The position numbers and the translations under genes were made by a program. The notes beneath the pieces are model-generated. The model worked only from the letters and a program-made list of their open reading frames with translations, made no database searches and had not been told where the DNA came from. 36,866 nucleotides of DNA from Bacillales bacterium (GTDB lineage: Bacteria > Bacillota > Bacilli > Bacillales > DASSOY01), in NCBI GenBank assembly GCA_035700025.1, contig DASSOY010000032.1, forward strand, positions 1-36,866, written 5' to 3'. Shown piece after piece: positions 14,704-22,815 of this stretch (its first letter is position 1; the number at the start of each line of letters is the position of its first letter).

Positions 14704-15798
14704 ATCGCGGACGCAACCGGTACGCGCTCCCGAACGAAACGACAGATCATTGACACTGACATTCACGAACGGATTCTTTATGAAGAGTTGGTGAAGTATT
14801 TGGATGAACCGTGGCGGCAATACATTTCTGACGCCAATTGGGTGCAAGAGAAACATCTGCCTTACACGCAGCCTGCCGTGGCGGGCGTCGATCGTGCGGA
14901 TGCCAGAGTTCCTGACGGCAGACCGGCGGGAACCGATCTCCATTTTATGCAAAAACAGCTTTTGGACGAGTGCGGGCATGTCTACGGCATTTTGACCGGA
15001 GCGCTTGATCCTTCTCCGTCTTCGATGCATGGCTGGTATGAGATGGCCGCAGCATTAGCCAGCGCCTACAACAATTGGCAAATCGAAACGTTTCTTGAAA
15101 AAGACGACCGTCTTTACGGATCGGTCCATTTGTCAGCGGATGATCCTCAGGCCGCCGTACGCGAAATCGAGCGGGTCGGTTCCCATCCGAAAATGGTGCA
15201 AATCTTGCTGCCCATCGACGATAAACTGTGGGGAGATCCGTATTATCATCCGATTTTCGAAGCAGCTGAGCGTCACGAGCTGACGATCGGGATGCACCAT
15301 AATGAACCGCCGACGCACTTCGGCAAATGGCCGCGTTATTTTATCGAATGGCATACATTGATTCCGACCGCCCACATGATCCAGGTGAGCAATCTCGTAT
15401 ATAACGGCGTTTTTGAAAAATTTCCCGGGCTGAAGCTCGTCATGATTGAGGGCGGATTCACGTTCGCGCCGCATTTGATGAAAAAAATGGATCAACAGTA
15501 CGATAATTTGCGCCACGAGATTCCGTGGCTCAAACGAAAACCGAGCGACATCATTCGCGAACACGTTCGCTTCACGACCCAGCCGATGGAAGAAATGAGC
15601 AAGAAAGAGTTCATGCAGTACGTCGATCAAATGGGATCGGAGGACATGATTTGTTTCTCGACGGACTATCCGCATTGGGATTATGATTCGCCGACCCGTG
15701 CGCTGCCGAATTTGGATGAGCCGTTAAGAAGTAAAATTTTTTACGGGAATGCGCTCGCTTCTTATCCGAAATTGCCAGATGGGGGAGGGGATGCTTAA
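14704..15798 (+). CDS. Amidohydrolase family protein (Amidohydro_2), no standard start codon
   Basis: The frame opens after a stop at 14683 and has no ATG, GTG or TTG before base 14785, yet a perfect AAGGAGG (14689-14695) sits 8 nt before ATC 14704, and the metal-binding IIDTDIH comes soon after (residues 15-21 counted from ATC). A start at GTG 14788 would delete that motif. So initiation is either at AUC, or ATG has become ATC by mutation or error. The 364-residue product has the TIM-barrel amidohydrolase-2 pattern: TIGMHHNEPP, the C-terminal FSTDYPHWDYDSP and a final GNALASYP. Substrate unknown; related enzymes are hydrolases or decarboxylases. It overlaps the Rieske gene by 1 bp (TAATG), suggesting joint work on an aromatic or cyclic compound. 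Confidence 0.8.
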   Translation: MADATGTRSRTKRQIIDTDIHERILYEELVKYLDEPWRQYISDANWVQEKHLPYTQPAVAGVDRADARVPDGRPAGTDLHFMQKQLLDECGHVYGILTGALDPSPSSMHGWYEMAAALASAYNNWQIETFLEKDDRLYGSVHLSADDPQAAVREIERVGSHPKMVQILLPIDDKLWGDPYYHPIFEAAERHELTIGMHHNEPPTHFGKWPRYFIEWHTLIPTAHMIQVSNLVYNGVFEKFPGLKLVMIEGGFTFAPHLMKKMDQQYDNLRHEIPWLKRKPSDIIREHVRFTTQPMEEMSKKEFMQYVDQMGSEDMICFSTDYPHWDYDSPTRALPNLDEPLRSKIFYGNALASYPKLPDGGGDA

Positions 15799-16154
15799 TG
15801 GAAAACGTCGTTTGCAAAACTTCCGAACTCCAACCCGGTGAGATGATGGAGGCGTCCCTCGGCCGGACGCCGATTGTCGTCTGTCGGACGCTGGACGGAG
15901 ACTTTTATGCTTTTTCCAATCGCTGCATTCATCAAGGCGGACCGATGTCGAAAGGCGTCTTATGCGGGACCTCCGTTCCGACGGATCGTCCGGGCGAATA
16001 TTGCTACGGCCGGAAAAAAGAAATTCTTCGCTGCCCGTGGCACGGCCGCGAATTTGACGTTAAAAACGACGGCCGCATGCTCACCGACCCGAGGCGAAAG
16101 CTGCCGAGCTTCACGGTTGACATTGTCGGCGGGAACGTTATCGTTTCTAAATAA
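15798..16154 (+). CDS. Rieske [2Fe-2S] ferredoxin-like protein
   Basis: A 118-residue protein that is one Rieske domain: cluster ligands C43-x-H45 in NRCIHQGGPM and C79-x2-H82 in RCPWHGREFD. There is no membrane anchor, so it is a soluble electron carrier or the small component of an oxygenase. The stretch between the ligand pairs is longer than usual and has two extra cysteines (C56, C69). It starts inside the amidohydrolase stop, so the two are co-translated; the pair is found together in other Bacillales. Confidence 0.88.
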   Translation: MENVVCKTSELQPGEMMEASLGRTPIVVCRTLDGDFYAFSNRCIHQGGPMSKGVLCGTSVPTDRPGEYCYGRKKEILRCPWHGREFDVKNDGRMLTDPRRKLPSFTVDIVGGNVIVSK

Positions 16155-16160
16155 GATTTG

Positions 16161-16352
16161 GAAACGTGCATCAGATGCCTTATTTTCATAGAATGCCGGG
16201 TTTCAAAGTGAAATCGTGCATGAGAAGGCTTATTTCCGTAATCGATGCGAAAACCGCCTTCATTTTCAAGGTTTTTACGGAAATAAGATCGTCAGTGAGC
16301 GTTTTTCTTCAAAAATCGCCGATTTTTCGAAAATAAGGTCTGTCATAATCGA
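16161..16352. repeat. Intergenic 2+2 repeat, copy R4
   Basis: Forward units ACGTGCAT-N7-CCTTATTTTC are at 16162 and 16211; inverted units are at 16276 (GGAAATAAGATCG) and 16327 (GAAAATAAGGTC). Spacing is again about 50 bp. The copy fills the space between the convergent Rieske and recQ genes and may also end both transcripts. Confidence 0.7.
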
Positions 16353-16353
16353 T

Positions 16354-18474
16354 TCATTTACCTAAGCGCTGCTTCAGCAGCGCCCCGCGAATCGTCGTAT
16401 AACTCACCTCATCCGGCAGCGCCTCCTTGATCGGCTTCAGCTTCTCCGCCTGCAGCTCCGTCGCTGCCGCCATCACTTGCGCCTCGTACTCCGCCTGAAT
16501 GAGCCGCTCCCACGCCAGCTCACACCCCTCTTCCGCTGCGCGGAAGAGGTGGCGCTCGACCGTGTTCGCGCTCATCCCGCGCTCCGCCGCTATCGCCTCC
16601 ACGCTTTTTCCGTCCCGGAAAAGCTCATACGACACGCGATGACTCGGCGTATCGCCTTCGTCATCGCTAGCGGCCGCCGCCGCTTCCGGCACCTCGCGCG
16701 CTTCGAGTTCGAAGCGCGCGATCGCCTCCAGAAACGCGGCGCCGTATTTTTCGAGCTTGCGCTCGCCGATCCCTTTCACTTTCAGCAGTTCGTCCATTTC
16801 CTTCGGCGCGTAGTCGCTCAATTCGCGCAGCGTCTGGTCCGAGAAAATGACGAACGGCGGCACGTGTTCGGCTTCGGCAATCTCTCTGCGCAACGCGCGC
16901 AGTTCTTCGAACAGCGCCTCGTTGCCGGCGGCTTGCGCCTGTTTTAACGGCTTCAGCGTCTTGTGCAGCACTTGCTCTTCGCCGCGCAGGACGGCCACCG
17001 ACCGCGGTTGCAATTTTACAACCGGATATTGACCGCCTTCGAGCGCCAAATACCCTTCGGCGATGAACACCTTGATCAAATCCGAGATCGCGTTCTTCGT
17101 TAATTTTTTCATGAGGCCGTACGTCGGCAGCCGATCGAGCCGCATGTCGCGAATCCGCTTATTCTTCGAGCCCTTCAGCACGTCCGAGATCATCGTCACC
17201 CCGAACTGCTCGTTCATGCGCTTCACGCACGAGAACACTTTTTGCGCCTCGACTGTCACATCTTCGATCTCGTAATTCCCTGTACAATTGCTGCAGCGGC
17301 CGCAATCTTCCGCGTCGGTCTCACCGAAATACTCGACGATCGTCCGGTGGAGGCATTGCGTCGTGTAGCCGTAATCGACCATGCTTTGCAGCTTGCGATG
17401 CTCCGCTTGCTTGCGGTCTTCCGGCGCTTCGCCTTGTTCAATGAAGAATTTGTGCAGCTGCGCGTCGCGCGGGTGAAAGAGCAGCGTACATTCACTCGGT
17501 TCCCCGTCGCGTCCGGCACGACCGGCTTCCTGATAGTACGCCTCGATATTTTTCGGCAAGTTGTGGTGGATGACGAAGCGGACGTTCGACTTGTCAATGC
17601 CCATGCCGAATGCGTTTGTCGCGACCATCAGCAGTGTATCGTCGTATAAAAAAGCTTCTTGGGCGAGCTTGCGCTCGTCCTCGTTCAACCCGGCGTGATA
17701 TTTGCCGACGGAATAGCCTTTCGTCTGCAAATATTGGTGAAGCTGATCGACTTCTTTACGCGTTGCGGCGTAAATGATGCCGGACTGGTTGGGACGCGCT
17801 TTGATGTACTGCATCACGAAATCGCGCTTGTTTTCGCCGCGGACAACGGTGAACGACAAGTTGTCGCGGCCGAAACCGGTCGAGAAGACGTTTTCCGCGC
17901 GCAACGCGAGTTGGGAGCGGATGTCTTCGATGACCTCAGGCGTAGCCGTCGCCGTGAAGGCGGAGACGAGCGGGCGCGAGCGCAGCTCGGCGAGCGCGGG
18001 AGCGATCGCGCGGTAGCTTGGGCGGAAGTCGTGGCCCCATTCCGACAGGCAATGGGCCTCGTCGATGGCGACCATGGCGACGTCGAGGGCATCGAGCAGG
18101 CGCAGGAAGGCGCCGGATTCGAGCCGCTCGGGCGCGACGTAGATGAGCTTGAAGCGGCCAAGGCGTGCGCCTTGGATGCGGTCGGCGACTTCTGCGCCGG
18201 TGAGCGAGCTGTTGATGAACGTCGCCGGGATGCCGATTTGGTTGAGCGCGTCGACTTGGTCTTTCATCAAGGAGATGAGCGGCGAAACGACGAGCGTGAC
18301 GCCGTCGAGCAGAAGGGCGGGAATTTGGTAGCAAATCGATTTGCCGCCGCCGGTCGGCATGATCGCAACTGTGTCATTACCTTTCAATATGCTTTCAATG
18401 GCTTGTTCCTGGCCTGGCCGGAAGGCCGGGTAGCCGTAATATTTTTGCAGTAAAGATCGTGCTTGATCGAGCAT
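16354..18474 (-). CDS. recQ: ATP-dependent DNA helicase RecQ
   Basis: A 706-residue, full-length RecQ. The helicase core has Walker A MPTGGGKS (39-46) and the DEAH box (138-141, VAIDEAHCLSEWGHDFRPSY), then the helicase C domain ending in QEAGRAGRDG. A zinc-binding Cys cluster (CLHRTIVEYFG...CGRCSNC) and winged-helix RQC region are followed by an HRDC domain (FSDQTLRELSDYAPKEMDEL, KGIGERKLEKYG). A C-terminal helix-turn-helix (HTH_40-like, DGKSVEAIAAERGMSANTVE) follows, as in long Bacillus RecQ. It unwinds recombination intermediates. Third-position GC is clearly higher than in the neighbours. Confidence 0.96.
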   Translation of the reverse strand: MLDQARSLLQKYYGYPAFRPGQEQAIESILKGNDTVAIMPTGGGKSICYQIPALLLDGVTLVVSPLISLMKDQVDALNQIGIPATFINSSLTGAEVADRIQGARLGRFKLIYVAPERLESGAFLRLLDALDVAMVAIDEAHCLSEWGHDFRPSYRAIAPALAELRSRPLVSAFTATATPEVIEDIRSQLALRAENVFSTGFGRDNLSFTVVRGENKRDFVMQYIKARPNQSGIIYAATRKEVDQLHQYLQTKGYSVGKYHAGLNEDERKLAQEAFLYDDTLLMVATNAFGMGIDKSNVRFVIHHNLPKNIEAYYQEAGRAGRDGEPSECTLLFHPRDAQLHKFFIEQGEAPEDRKQAEHRKLQSMVDYGYTTQCLHRTIVEYFGETDAEDCGRCSNCTGNYEIEDVTVEAQKVFSCVKRMNEQFGVTMISDVLKGSKNKRIRDMRLDRLPTYGLMKKLTKNAISDLIKVFIAEGYLALEGGQYPVVKLQPRSVAVLRGEEQVLHKTLKPLKQAQAAGNEALFEELRALRREIAEAEHVPPFVIFSDQTLRELSDYAPKEMDELLKVKGIGERKLEKYGAAFLEAIARFELEAREVPEAAAAASDDEGDTPSHRVSYELFRDGKSVEAIAAERGMSANTVERHLFRAAEEGCELAWERLIQAEYEAQVMAAATELQAEKLKPIKEALPDEVSYTTIRGALLKQRLGK

Positions 18475-18640
18475 CGGTACACCTCATTATCGATTAAAAA
18501 AAAATTTACCCTTCTATCGTATCTCGTCGAAGACCGCTTGTCGACCTCCGACGAAAGGCTGAGGGACGGTTCGTAAGGATGGGGGAAGTTGTGCAAAACA
18601 GATTTTGTTAGAGTAAAAGAAAAAAAGGAGTGAGCGTACG

Positions 18641-19044
18641 ATGAAATTCCCAAAATTTACGGCGGCTCAAGTGAGGATGGCCAGACCGACGGATCGTTAC
18701 GAGGAAGTCATTCAATTTTATAAAGAAGGAGTAGGTTTGGAGATTTTGACAACGTTTTCCGGGCATCGCGGCTATGAAGGGTGATTTTCGGCTTACCGGG
18801 GATGGAGCACCATCTGGAATTTACGCAACACGTGGATGGAACACCATGCCCAGGGCCGACGAAAGACAATCTGCTCGTCTTTTATATTCCGGATGCAAGG
18901 GAGATTGAGCAGATCATGGGGAAATTTGCGGAAATGGGATATCCTGAGGTCCCGCCGGAGAATCCGTACTGGGAAGCGAAAGGGAAGTCGGTCGAAGACC
19001 CCGACGGCTGGCGGATCGTGCTGATGAATACGGAGGGGATTTAA
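18641..19044 (+). pseudogene. yycE: Frameshifted VOC/glyoxalase family gene (YycE-like)
   Basis: The first frame starts at ATG 18641 behind AAAAGGAG and reads KFTAAQVRMARPTDRYEE... to GHRGYEG, then stops at 18782. The next frame continues directly with VIFGLPGMEHHLEF and runs to the stop at 19044. Joined, they give a complete single-domain VOC protein like Bacillus YycE (ending NPYWEAKGKSVEDPDGWRIV). Loss of one G in the GGG at about 18779-18781 explains the break. The rest is well conserved, so the mutation is recent or a sequencing error. VOC proteins bind metal and act as lyases, dioxygenases or resistance proteins; the substrate is unknown. Confidence 0.85.
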
Positions 19045-19047
19045 CCT

Positions 19048-19251
19048 TCAACTTTGTTTGTCTCGCCATTTAAGGATGAGATGGATGATGCCGATGACAA
19101 CAATCGCTCCAAGCAATAGATTCGTGATCGTAAGCGTATGTATAAGTTGTTGCAAGTCTACGTCAATATGCGTAAAACCTCGCGAAGTATTGTCAGCTAT
19201 GTGTCCCACTTGGTCACGAAGTTGGTTGAGTTTGTAAATATCATTATTCAT
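19048..19251 (-). CDS. Small single-pass membrane protein, unknown
   Basis: A 67-residue protein from the ATG at 19251, chosen because GGAGGG lies 9 nt upstream on the minus strand. The N-terminal half is hydrophilic (NNDIYKLNQLRDQVGHIADN), then one membrane helix (TNLLLGAIVVIGIIHLIL) and a basic tail WRDKQS. The layout resembles small phage or toxin-like membrane proteins, but no family is recognised. It is convergent with the broken yycE and lies downstream of the ABC permease on the same strand. Confidence 0.6.
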   Translation of the reverse strand: MNNDIYKLNQLRDQVGHIADNTSRGFTHIDVDLQQLIHTLTITNLLLGAIVVIGIIHLILKWRDKQS

Positions 19252-19324
19252 TGTAAAATTCCCTCCTAACATTTGGATGCATTCGGTTACTAGTTTAACG
19301 GATTTTGTTCCAGTTGTGTAGGAA

Positions 19325-19357
19325 AAAACTGAAGCCGGACAATGAATTTCATTGTCC
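19325..19357 (-). terminator. Terminator of the ABC exporter operon
   Basis: A near-perfect palindrome (10-bp stem GGACAATGAA, 1-nt centre, 19337-19357) overlaps the permease stop and, on the minus strand, is followed by a T run (complement of 19324-19329). Confidence 0.65.
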
Positions 19358-20089
19358 GCTCCAGCGGAAATAGCGGGAAGATAAAGTGATCGAAACGACG
19401 GCGATGCCGATCAACACGGCGAGATCGAGGCTGTTTTGCCAAAGAGGCGTGAAGTTCCACGTTTGCCGGGTTAGGTCGATGACGTAGTAGAGCGGCAAGA
19501 GGTGGGCGACGTATTGCAGGAATTTCGGCATCATTTCGAGCGGGAACGTCGCGCCGGACAAGAAGATCATCAAGTTCATTGCGAGCGAGCTGATCGCGTT
19601 CGCCGTGCGCACGCTTTTGCCGATCGAGTTGATGAGTAAGCCGAACGGGAAAAAAGCGATCAGGCTGAGCCCGAAAGCGAGAAGGGTGCTGCCTAAATAT
19701 TTCGGCTCGCTCAGGTCGAATTTGAGCACAGCGAAGACGATGATGATGATGGCGCTGATGACAAAAATGATCGTGCCTTGCACGGTTTGCGCGGTCAAGA
19801 CCATCCAGGGCCGAACCGTCGTCGCTTGGTAGCGCCGCAAGATGCCTTTTTCGCGATAACTGGCGAGCACCGTCCCGATGCCGAAAAAGGCTATCGTCAT
19901 CAAGTTGACGGCAATCCAAGACGGAACGTAAGCGTCGCTGTAGGACATTCCGCCAATTTTCGTATCCCCAAACATCGCGCCGAACAGCCAAATCATTAAC
20001 AGCGGGAACAAAAACGTCCAGAAGACCGCCATTTTCTCTCGGAAAAACAGCTTCGTTTCCATCGCGGATAACTTGACAATTTTATTCAT
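19349..20089 (-). CDS. ABC-2 type transporter permease
   Basis: A 246-residue membrane protein with six predicted helices of the ABC2_membrane family. The N-terminal amphipathic part (KLSAMETKLFFREKMAVFW) is typical, and the family stretch LSGATFPLEMMPKFLQYVAHLLPLYY is split here only for quoting: LSGATFPLEMMP then LLPLYYVIDLTR. It pairs with the ATPase gene upstream, overlapping it by 4 bp. Such two-gene systems export drugs, lipids or peptides; the substrate cannot be read from the sequence. Confidence 0.88.
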   Translation of the reverse strand: MNKIVKLSAMETKLFFREKMAVFWTFLFPLLMIWLFGAMFGDTKIGGMSYSDAYVPSWIAVNLMTIAFFGIGTVLASYREKGILRRYQATTVRPWMVLTAQTVQGTIIFVISAIIIIVFAVLKFDLSEPKYLGSTLLAFGLSLIAFFPFGLLINSIGKSVRTANAISSLAMNLMIFLSGATFPLEMMPKFLQYVAHLLPLYYVIDLTRQTWNFTPLWQNSLDLAVLIGIAVVSITLSSRYFRWSGQ

Positions 20090-21000
20090 GCCGAGGGCTC
20101 CTTTAACAAGTGAACAAACAAGTCGTCCATCGAGCCTCGCTCAAAGCGGAACGCCGACAGTTTCCAATCTTGTTCTTCACATTTTTTCAACACAAGATAC
20201 GCCAAATGCTGCAAATCATCCGTTTGAATGCGGAAGTGATCTTCCTGATGCTCGATTTGTTGGACGCACGGCAGGCGGGAAAGCACTTCTCGATCGACAT
20301 CCGGACTTTCGAAAGAAAGAAAATTCGTTGCCAACTGCTCCAGCAGCACTCTCGGCTTGTCAAGCGCCCGAACCCTGCCTTCATAAACCATTGCCACGCG
20401 ATCGCACAGCTTTTCCGCTTCTTCCATATAGTGGGTCGTCACCAAAATCGTCGTGCCGCTTTCTTTCAGCGAATGAATGACTTCCCAGAGATCGCGGCGG
20501 GCTTGCGGATCCAGCCCCATGCTCGGTTCGTCGAGAAACACGATGTCCGGCCGGTGCAGCACCGACAAGGCGAGCGTCACCCTCTGTTTCCAACCCCCGG
20601 AAAGATCTTTGAAATACGAGTCGAGTTTGTCTTCGAGATGCAATTGCTGGATCAAGTCGTCGTAATCGGGAACTTTTTCATAAAAAGAGGCAAACAGTTG
20701 CAGCGCTTCTTTCACTTTCATTAATTCTTGAATCGACGTTGCTTGAAATTGCACGCCGATCTTTTGATTTAATTGGTAACGTTCTGCCTCCTTGCCAGGA
20801 TCGAATCCGAGTACGTTCACTTCGCCAGCATCACGTTTGCGCAACCCTTCCAAAATCTCGATCGTCGTCGTCTTGCCGGCGCCGTTCGGGCCAATGATCC
20901 CGAATATTTCGCCTTTTTTAACCGTGAAGGAAATGTCGTGCACAGCTGTCTTATCGCCGTACCGTTTCGTCAAGCCTTTCACTTCAATGACGTTCGTCAT
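20086..21000 (-). CDS. ABC transporter ATP-binding protein
   Basis: About 304 residues from the ATG at 21000, chosen because AGAGGAG lies 4-10 nt upstream; an in-frame ATG 39 bp further up has no such site. Walker A GPNGAGKT (37-44), signature LSGGWKQR (133-140) and Walker B IVFLDEPSMGLD (153-164) are intact, with a Q-loop in VQFQAT. The C-terminal 80 residues form the extension common in DrrA/CcmA-like exporter ATPases. It energises the permease encoded next. Confidence 0.93.
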   Translation of the reverse strand: MTNVIEVKGLTKRYGDKTAVHDISFTVKKGEIFGIIGPNGAGKTTTIEILEGLRKRDAGEVNVLGFDPGKEAERYQLNQKIGVQFQATSIQELMKVKEALQLFASFYEKVPDYDDLIQQLHLEDKLDSYFKDLSGGWKQRVTLALSVLHRPDIVFLDEPSMGLDPQARRDLWEVIHSLKESGTTILVTTHYMEEAEKLCDRVAMVYEGRVRALDKPRVLLEQLATNFLSFESPDVDREVLSRLPCVQQIEHQEDHFRIQTDDLQHLAYLVLKKCEEQDWKLSAFRFERGSMDDLFVHLLKEPSA

Positions 21001-21219
21001 TTTGCTTCGCTCCTCTGCATCAATATTCTTCTCATTCATACGAACGTTTCCCGCAAAAGGTTTCGCCCTTACTCTTTACGGACGTAACATTGAGTTTCGT
21101 TGCCCGCTCCATAGATTCGCGTCACGTTTGTGGGAAAGACGCGCATCAAATATTTAAGTTCAAGCGGAATTCAGACGATATATAGAAGGAGAGTAAAAAC
21201 TGAAAAGGTGATGGTTGAT

Positions 21220-21750
21220 ATGGTTTTTATTACGGTTGTCAATACGATTGTCATTATTGCAGCAATTGCCATTTTAACGAGCGTCGTGATGCAAAAGAAC
21301 GCAAAAGAAAAATCATCGGATTTGCAAGCGATTCCTCTCCAGCCGTCTGTTCATAATGATAGCAAGAATCGACGGAAATATCACAGGATTGATTTGACTG
21401 AGAAATCTTGTGAAGTGAAGCTGTTGGATACCGAGAATCCTGTATTAAAGGACCGCATCAACGAAGTCGTAAAAGGTGAAATCGCAAACATTAGCATTGG
21501 CGGGATCAAACTGAACAGCAAGATGGACATTCCGGTCAAGGATGATGTGTTTATTGAAATGAATTTCGATTTGCAAGAAGAGGCATTTTGCTTAAAAGGG
21601 TTGATCGTTCGAAAAGAAGCGCAAGTGAAAGAAAGCCATGTTGGATACGGCGTGCAATTTGTCGGCATGACAGAATCGGATCAACAAAGGTTAGGCGTCG
21701 CCATCAATCAAATCGAATTGGCAAGAAGGCAAGCAGCCGTGACATTCTAA
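21220..21750 (+). CDS. Membrane-anchored PilZ domain protein (c-di-GMP receptor)
   Basis: About 176 residues from ATG 21220 (AAAGGTG upstream); ATG 21211 is an alternative. One N-terminal membrane helix (VVNTIVIIAAIAILTSVVM) and a linker precede a PilZ domain with both c-di-GMP motifs: RRKYHR (51-56, RxxxR) and NISIGG (90-95, D/NxSxxG), so binding is expected. PilZ proteins turn c-di-GMP levels into changes in motility, pili or exopolysaccharide. A Tad operon and a GGDEF-EAL protein are in the same window but not adjacent; a link is only a guess. Confidence 0.85.
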   Translation: MVFITVVNTIVIIAAIAILTSVVMQKNAKEKSSDLQAIPLQPSVHNDSKNRRKYHRIDLTEKSCEVKLLDTENPVLKDRINEVVKGEIANISIGGIKLNSKMDIPVKDDVFIEMNFDLQEEAFCLKGLIVRKEAQVKESHVGYGVQFVGMTESDQQRLGVAINQIELARRQAAVTF

Positions 21751-21847
21751 TGAAAATGCCCTATAAAATGTTTATCGTAAATCACGAGAATAGAAAGCCG
21801 TGATGAGAGGAATGATGATGGCCGATGTCCAGTTTCGTGCTTCACAA

Positions 21848-21920
21848 GGGGCCTTAGCTCAGTTGGGAGAGCGCTTGCTTCGCATGTAAGAGGTCGTGGG
21901 TTCGAATCCCATAGGCTCCA
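21848..21920 (+). tRNA. tRNA-Ala (anticodon CGC)
   Basis: The 73-nt cloverleaf has acceptor stem GGGGCCT/AGGCTCC with the alanine identity pair G3-U70, D arm GCTC/GAGC, anticodon stem CTTGC/GTAAG with loop TTCGCAT (anticodon CGC, reads GCG), T arm GTGGG-TTCGAAT-CCCAT and discriminator A. CCA is not encoded. It lies 97 bp after the PilZ gene and is followed by its own terminator. Confidence 0.93.
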
Positions 21921-21938
21921 TCCATTGAATCATACAAG

Positions 21939-21976
21939 GCCGCAAAATGCTGGAGTTGAAGCATAAGCGGCTTTTT
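21939..21976 (+). terminator. Terminator after tRNA-Ala
   Basis: GCCGC pairs with GCGGC and, inside, ATGCT with AGCAT; TTTTT follows. It lies 18 bp after the tRNA. Confidence 0.7.
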
Positions 21977-21989
21977 GCCGTTTCGGAAA

Positions 21990-22010
21990 GTTTATCGTGT
22001 CAGCCAAGGA
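21990..22010 (+). repeat. 21-bp direct repeat, left copy
   Basis: The 21 bp containing TTTATCGTGTCAGCCAAGGA recur exactly at 22816-22836. Together they bracket the AbrB-Doc module (826 bp start to start). The left copy lies 69 bp after the tRNA gene. Confidence 0.8.
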
Positions 22011-22017
22011 GTTTTGC

Positions 22018-22038
22018 TTGGCGTAAGCCAATTTTTTT
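22018..22038 (+). terminator. Hairpin with T run before the AbrB-Doc module
   Basis: TTGGC-GTAA-GCCAA followed by seven T. It overlaps a competing hairpin (GCCAAG / CTTGGC, 22003-22022), so it may be a terminator guarding the module. Confidence 0.5.
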
Positions 22039-22083
22039 TACGTGGATTTCTCAAGACGTCGATGGCATTCCGCTGTTTTATGG

Positions 22084-22139
22084 ATTATAATGGTTATAAC
22101 GGTTATAATATTATTGCAAGGTACCTTATAAGGTGGTGA
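22084..22139 (+). promoter_or_regulatory. Probable promoter/operator of the AbrB-Doc module
   Basis: GGTTATAA occurs as close repeats (22085-22108) including two TATAAT -10 candidates, followed by the perfect palindrome AAGGTACCTT (about 22118-22127). Toxin-antitoxin promoters are usually repressed by their antitoxin at such sites. No strong -35 is seen. Confidence 0.45.
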
Positions 22140-22144
22140 CAAGG

Positions 22145-22387
22145 TTGGAAAGAAAGGTGACGAAGATCGGACGCAGTTATGGGGTTACGATACCGATCGA
22201 AATGTTGAGGGAACATGGTATTGAGCCTGGAGACTACGTGAACGTAAAGAGCGTAGACGGCATGATTTCCATCAGTAAAAGCCGAAAGGTCGATCTGCCT
22301 GAAGGCATCAGTCCCGACTTTTTTGAAGTATTGGAACGAAACACGAAGAAGCATCATGAAACCTTCCACGGGTTAAAGGATCGTTAG
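22145..22387 (+). CDS. AbrB/MazE-type antitoxin
   Basis: About 80 residues. The start is probably TTG 22145, since AAGGTGGTGA (22130-22139) sits 8 nt before it; GTG 22133 and 22136 lie inside that ribosome site but are alternatives. The N-terminal 45 residues form the swapped-hairpin AbrB fold: ERKVTKIGRSYGVTIPIEML and GIEPGDYVNVKSVDGMI. The C-terminal tail (SPDFFEVLERNTKKHHET) should bind and block the toxin. It should repress its own promoter. Its stop directly abuts the doc start. Confidence 0.85.
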   Translation: MERKVTKIGRSYGVTIPIEMLREHGIEPGDYVNVKSVDGMISISKSRKVDLPEGISPDFFEVLERNTKKHHETFHGLKDR

Positions 22388-22780
22388 ATGCGGTACTTGA
22401 CTGTAAAAGAAGTTGAGGCGATCAACCAGTACATGATCTTCAAATATTCAGTAGGTGAGCAAGTTGGGGTTAAGGATCGTACACTGCTCGAATCCGCCGT
22501 TTTCCGTGCTCAGCAGTCGGCATATGGTCAAGCTGCGTATCCGAGTCTTGCAAGTCAAGCAGCAGCACTGTTCGAATCATTGGCGCAAAATCATGCTTTT
22601 CATAATGCCAACAAACGGACGGCGTTCGCTTCCCTTACACAATTTCTCTACTATAACGGCTATGACTTTGAAATGCCGACTCAAAAAGCGCAAGAAGACT
22701 TCACCGTCGATGTAGTCAACCATCAGGTCACCTTTGAACAAATTGTTGAAACGATTGAAACTTCTATTTTCCGAGTTTGA
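22388..22780 (+). CDS. doc: Doc-family death-on-curing toxin (Fic fold)
   Basis: A 130-residue Doc-type Fic protein. The active-site motif is HAFHNANKRTAF (His69-Arg77), matching HxFx(D/N)(A/G)NKR, with Asn in place of the usual acid. The N-terminal YLTVKEVEAIN and the helix around LLESAVFRAQQSAYGQ are typical. Doc toxins phosphorylate elongation factor Tu and stop translation; the neighbouring AbrB-type protein is the expected antitoxin. The gene starts on the base after the antitoxin stop, without its own strong ribosome site, so translation is coupled. Confidence 0.9.
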   Translation: MRYLTVKEVEAINQYMIFKYSVGEQVGVKDRTLLESAVFRAQQSAYGQAAYPSLASQAAALFESLAQNHAFHNANKRTAFASLTQFLYYNGYDFEMPTQKAQEDFTVDVVNHQVTFEQIVETIETSIFRV

Positions 22781-22786
22781 GGAAAT

Positions 22787-22815
22787 ACCGATCCGAATGT
22801 TGGGTCGGTGTTTTT
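22787..22815 (+). terminator. Terminator of the AbrB-Doc operon
   Basis: An 8-bp stem (ACCGATCC with GGGTCGGT, one G-U pair), 7-nt loop and GTTTTTG. It ends where the right direct repeat begins. Confidence 0.75.

Noticed and set aside
17659..18453. Long open frame on the plus strand opposite recQ (264 codons), and other long frames in that gene
   Set aside because: It is the mirror of a highly GC-rich, clearly conserved recQ; it has no ribosome site and its composition is that of a shadow frame.
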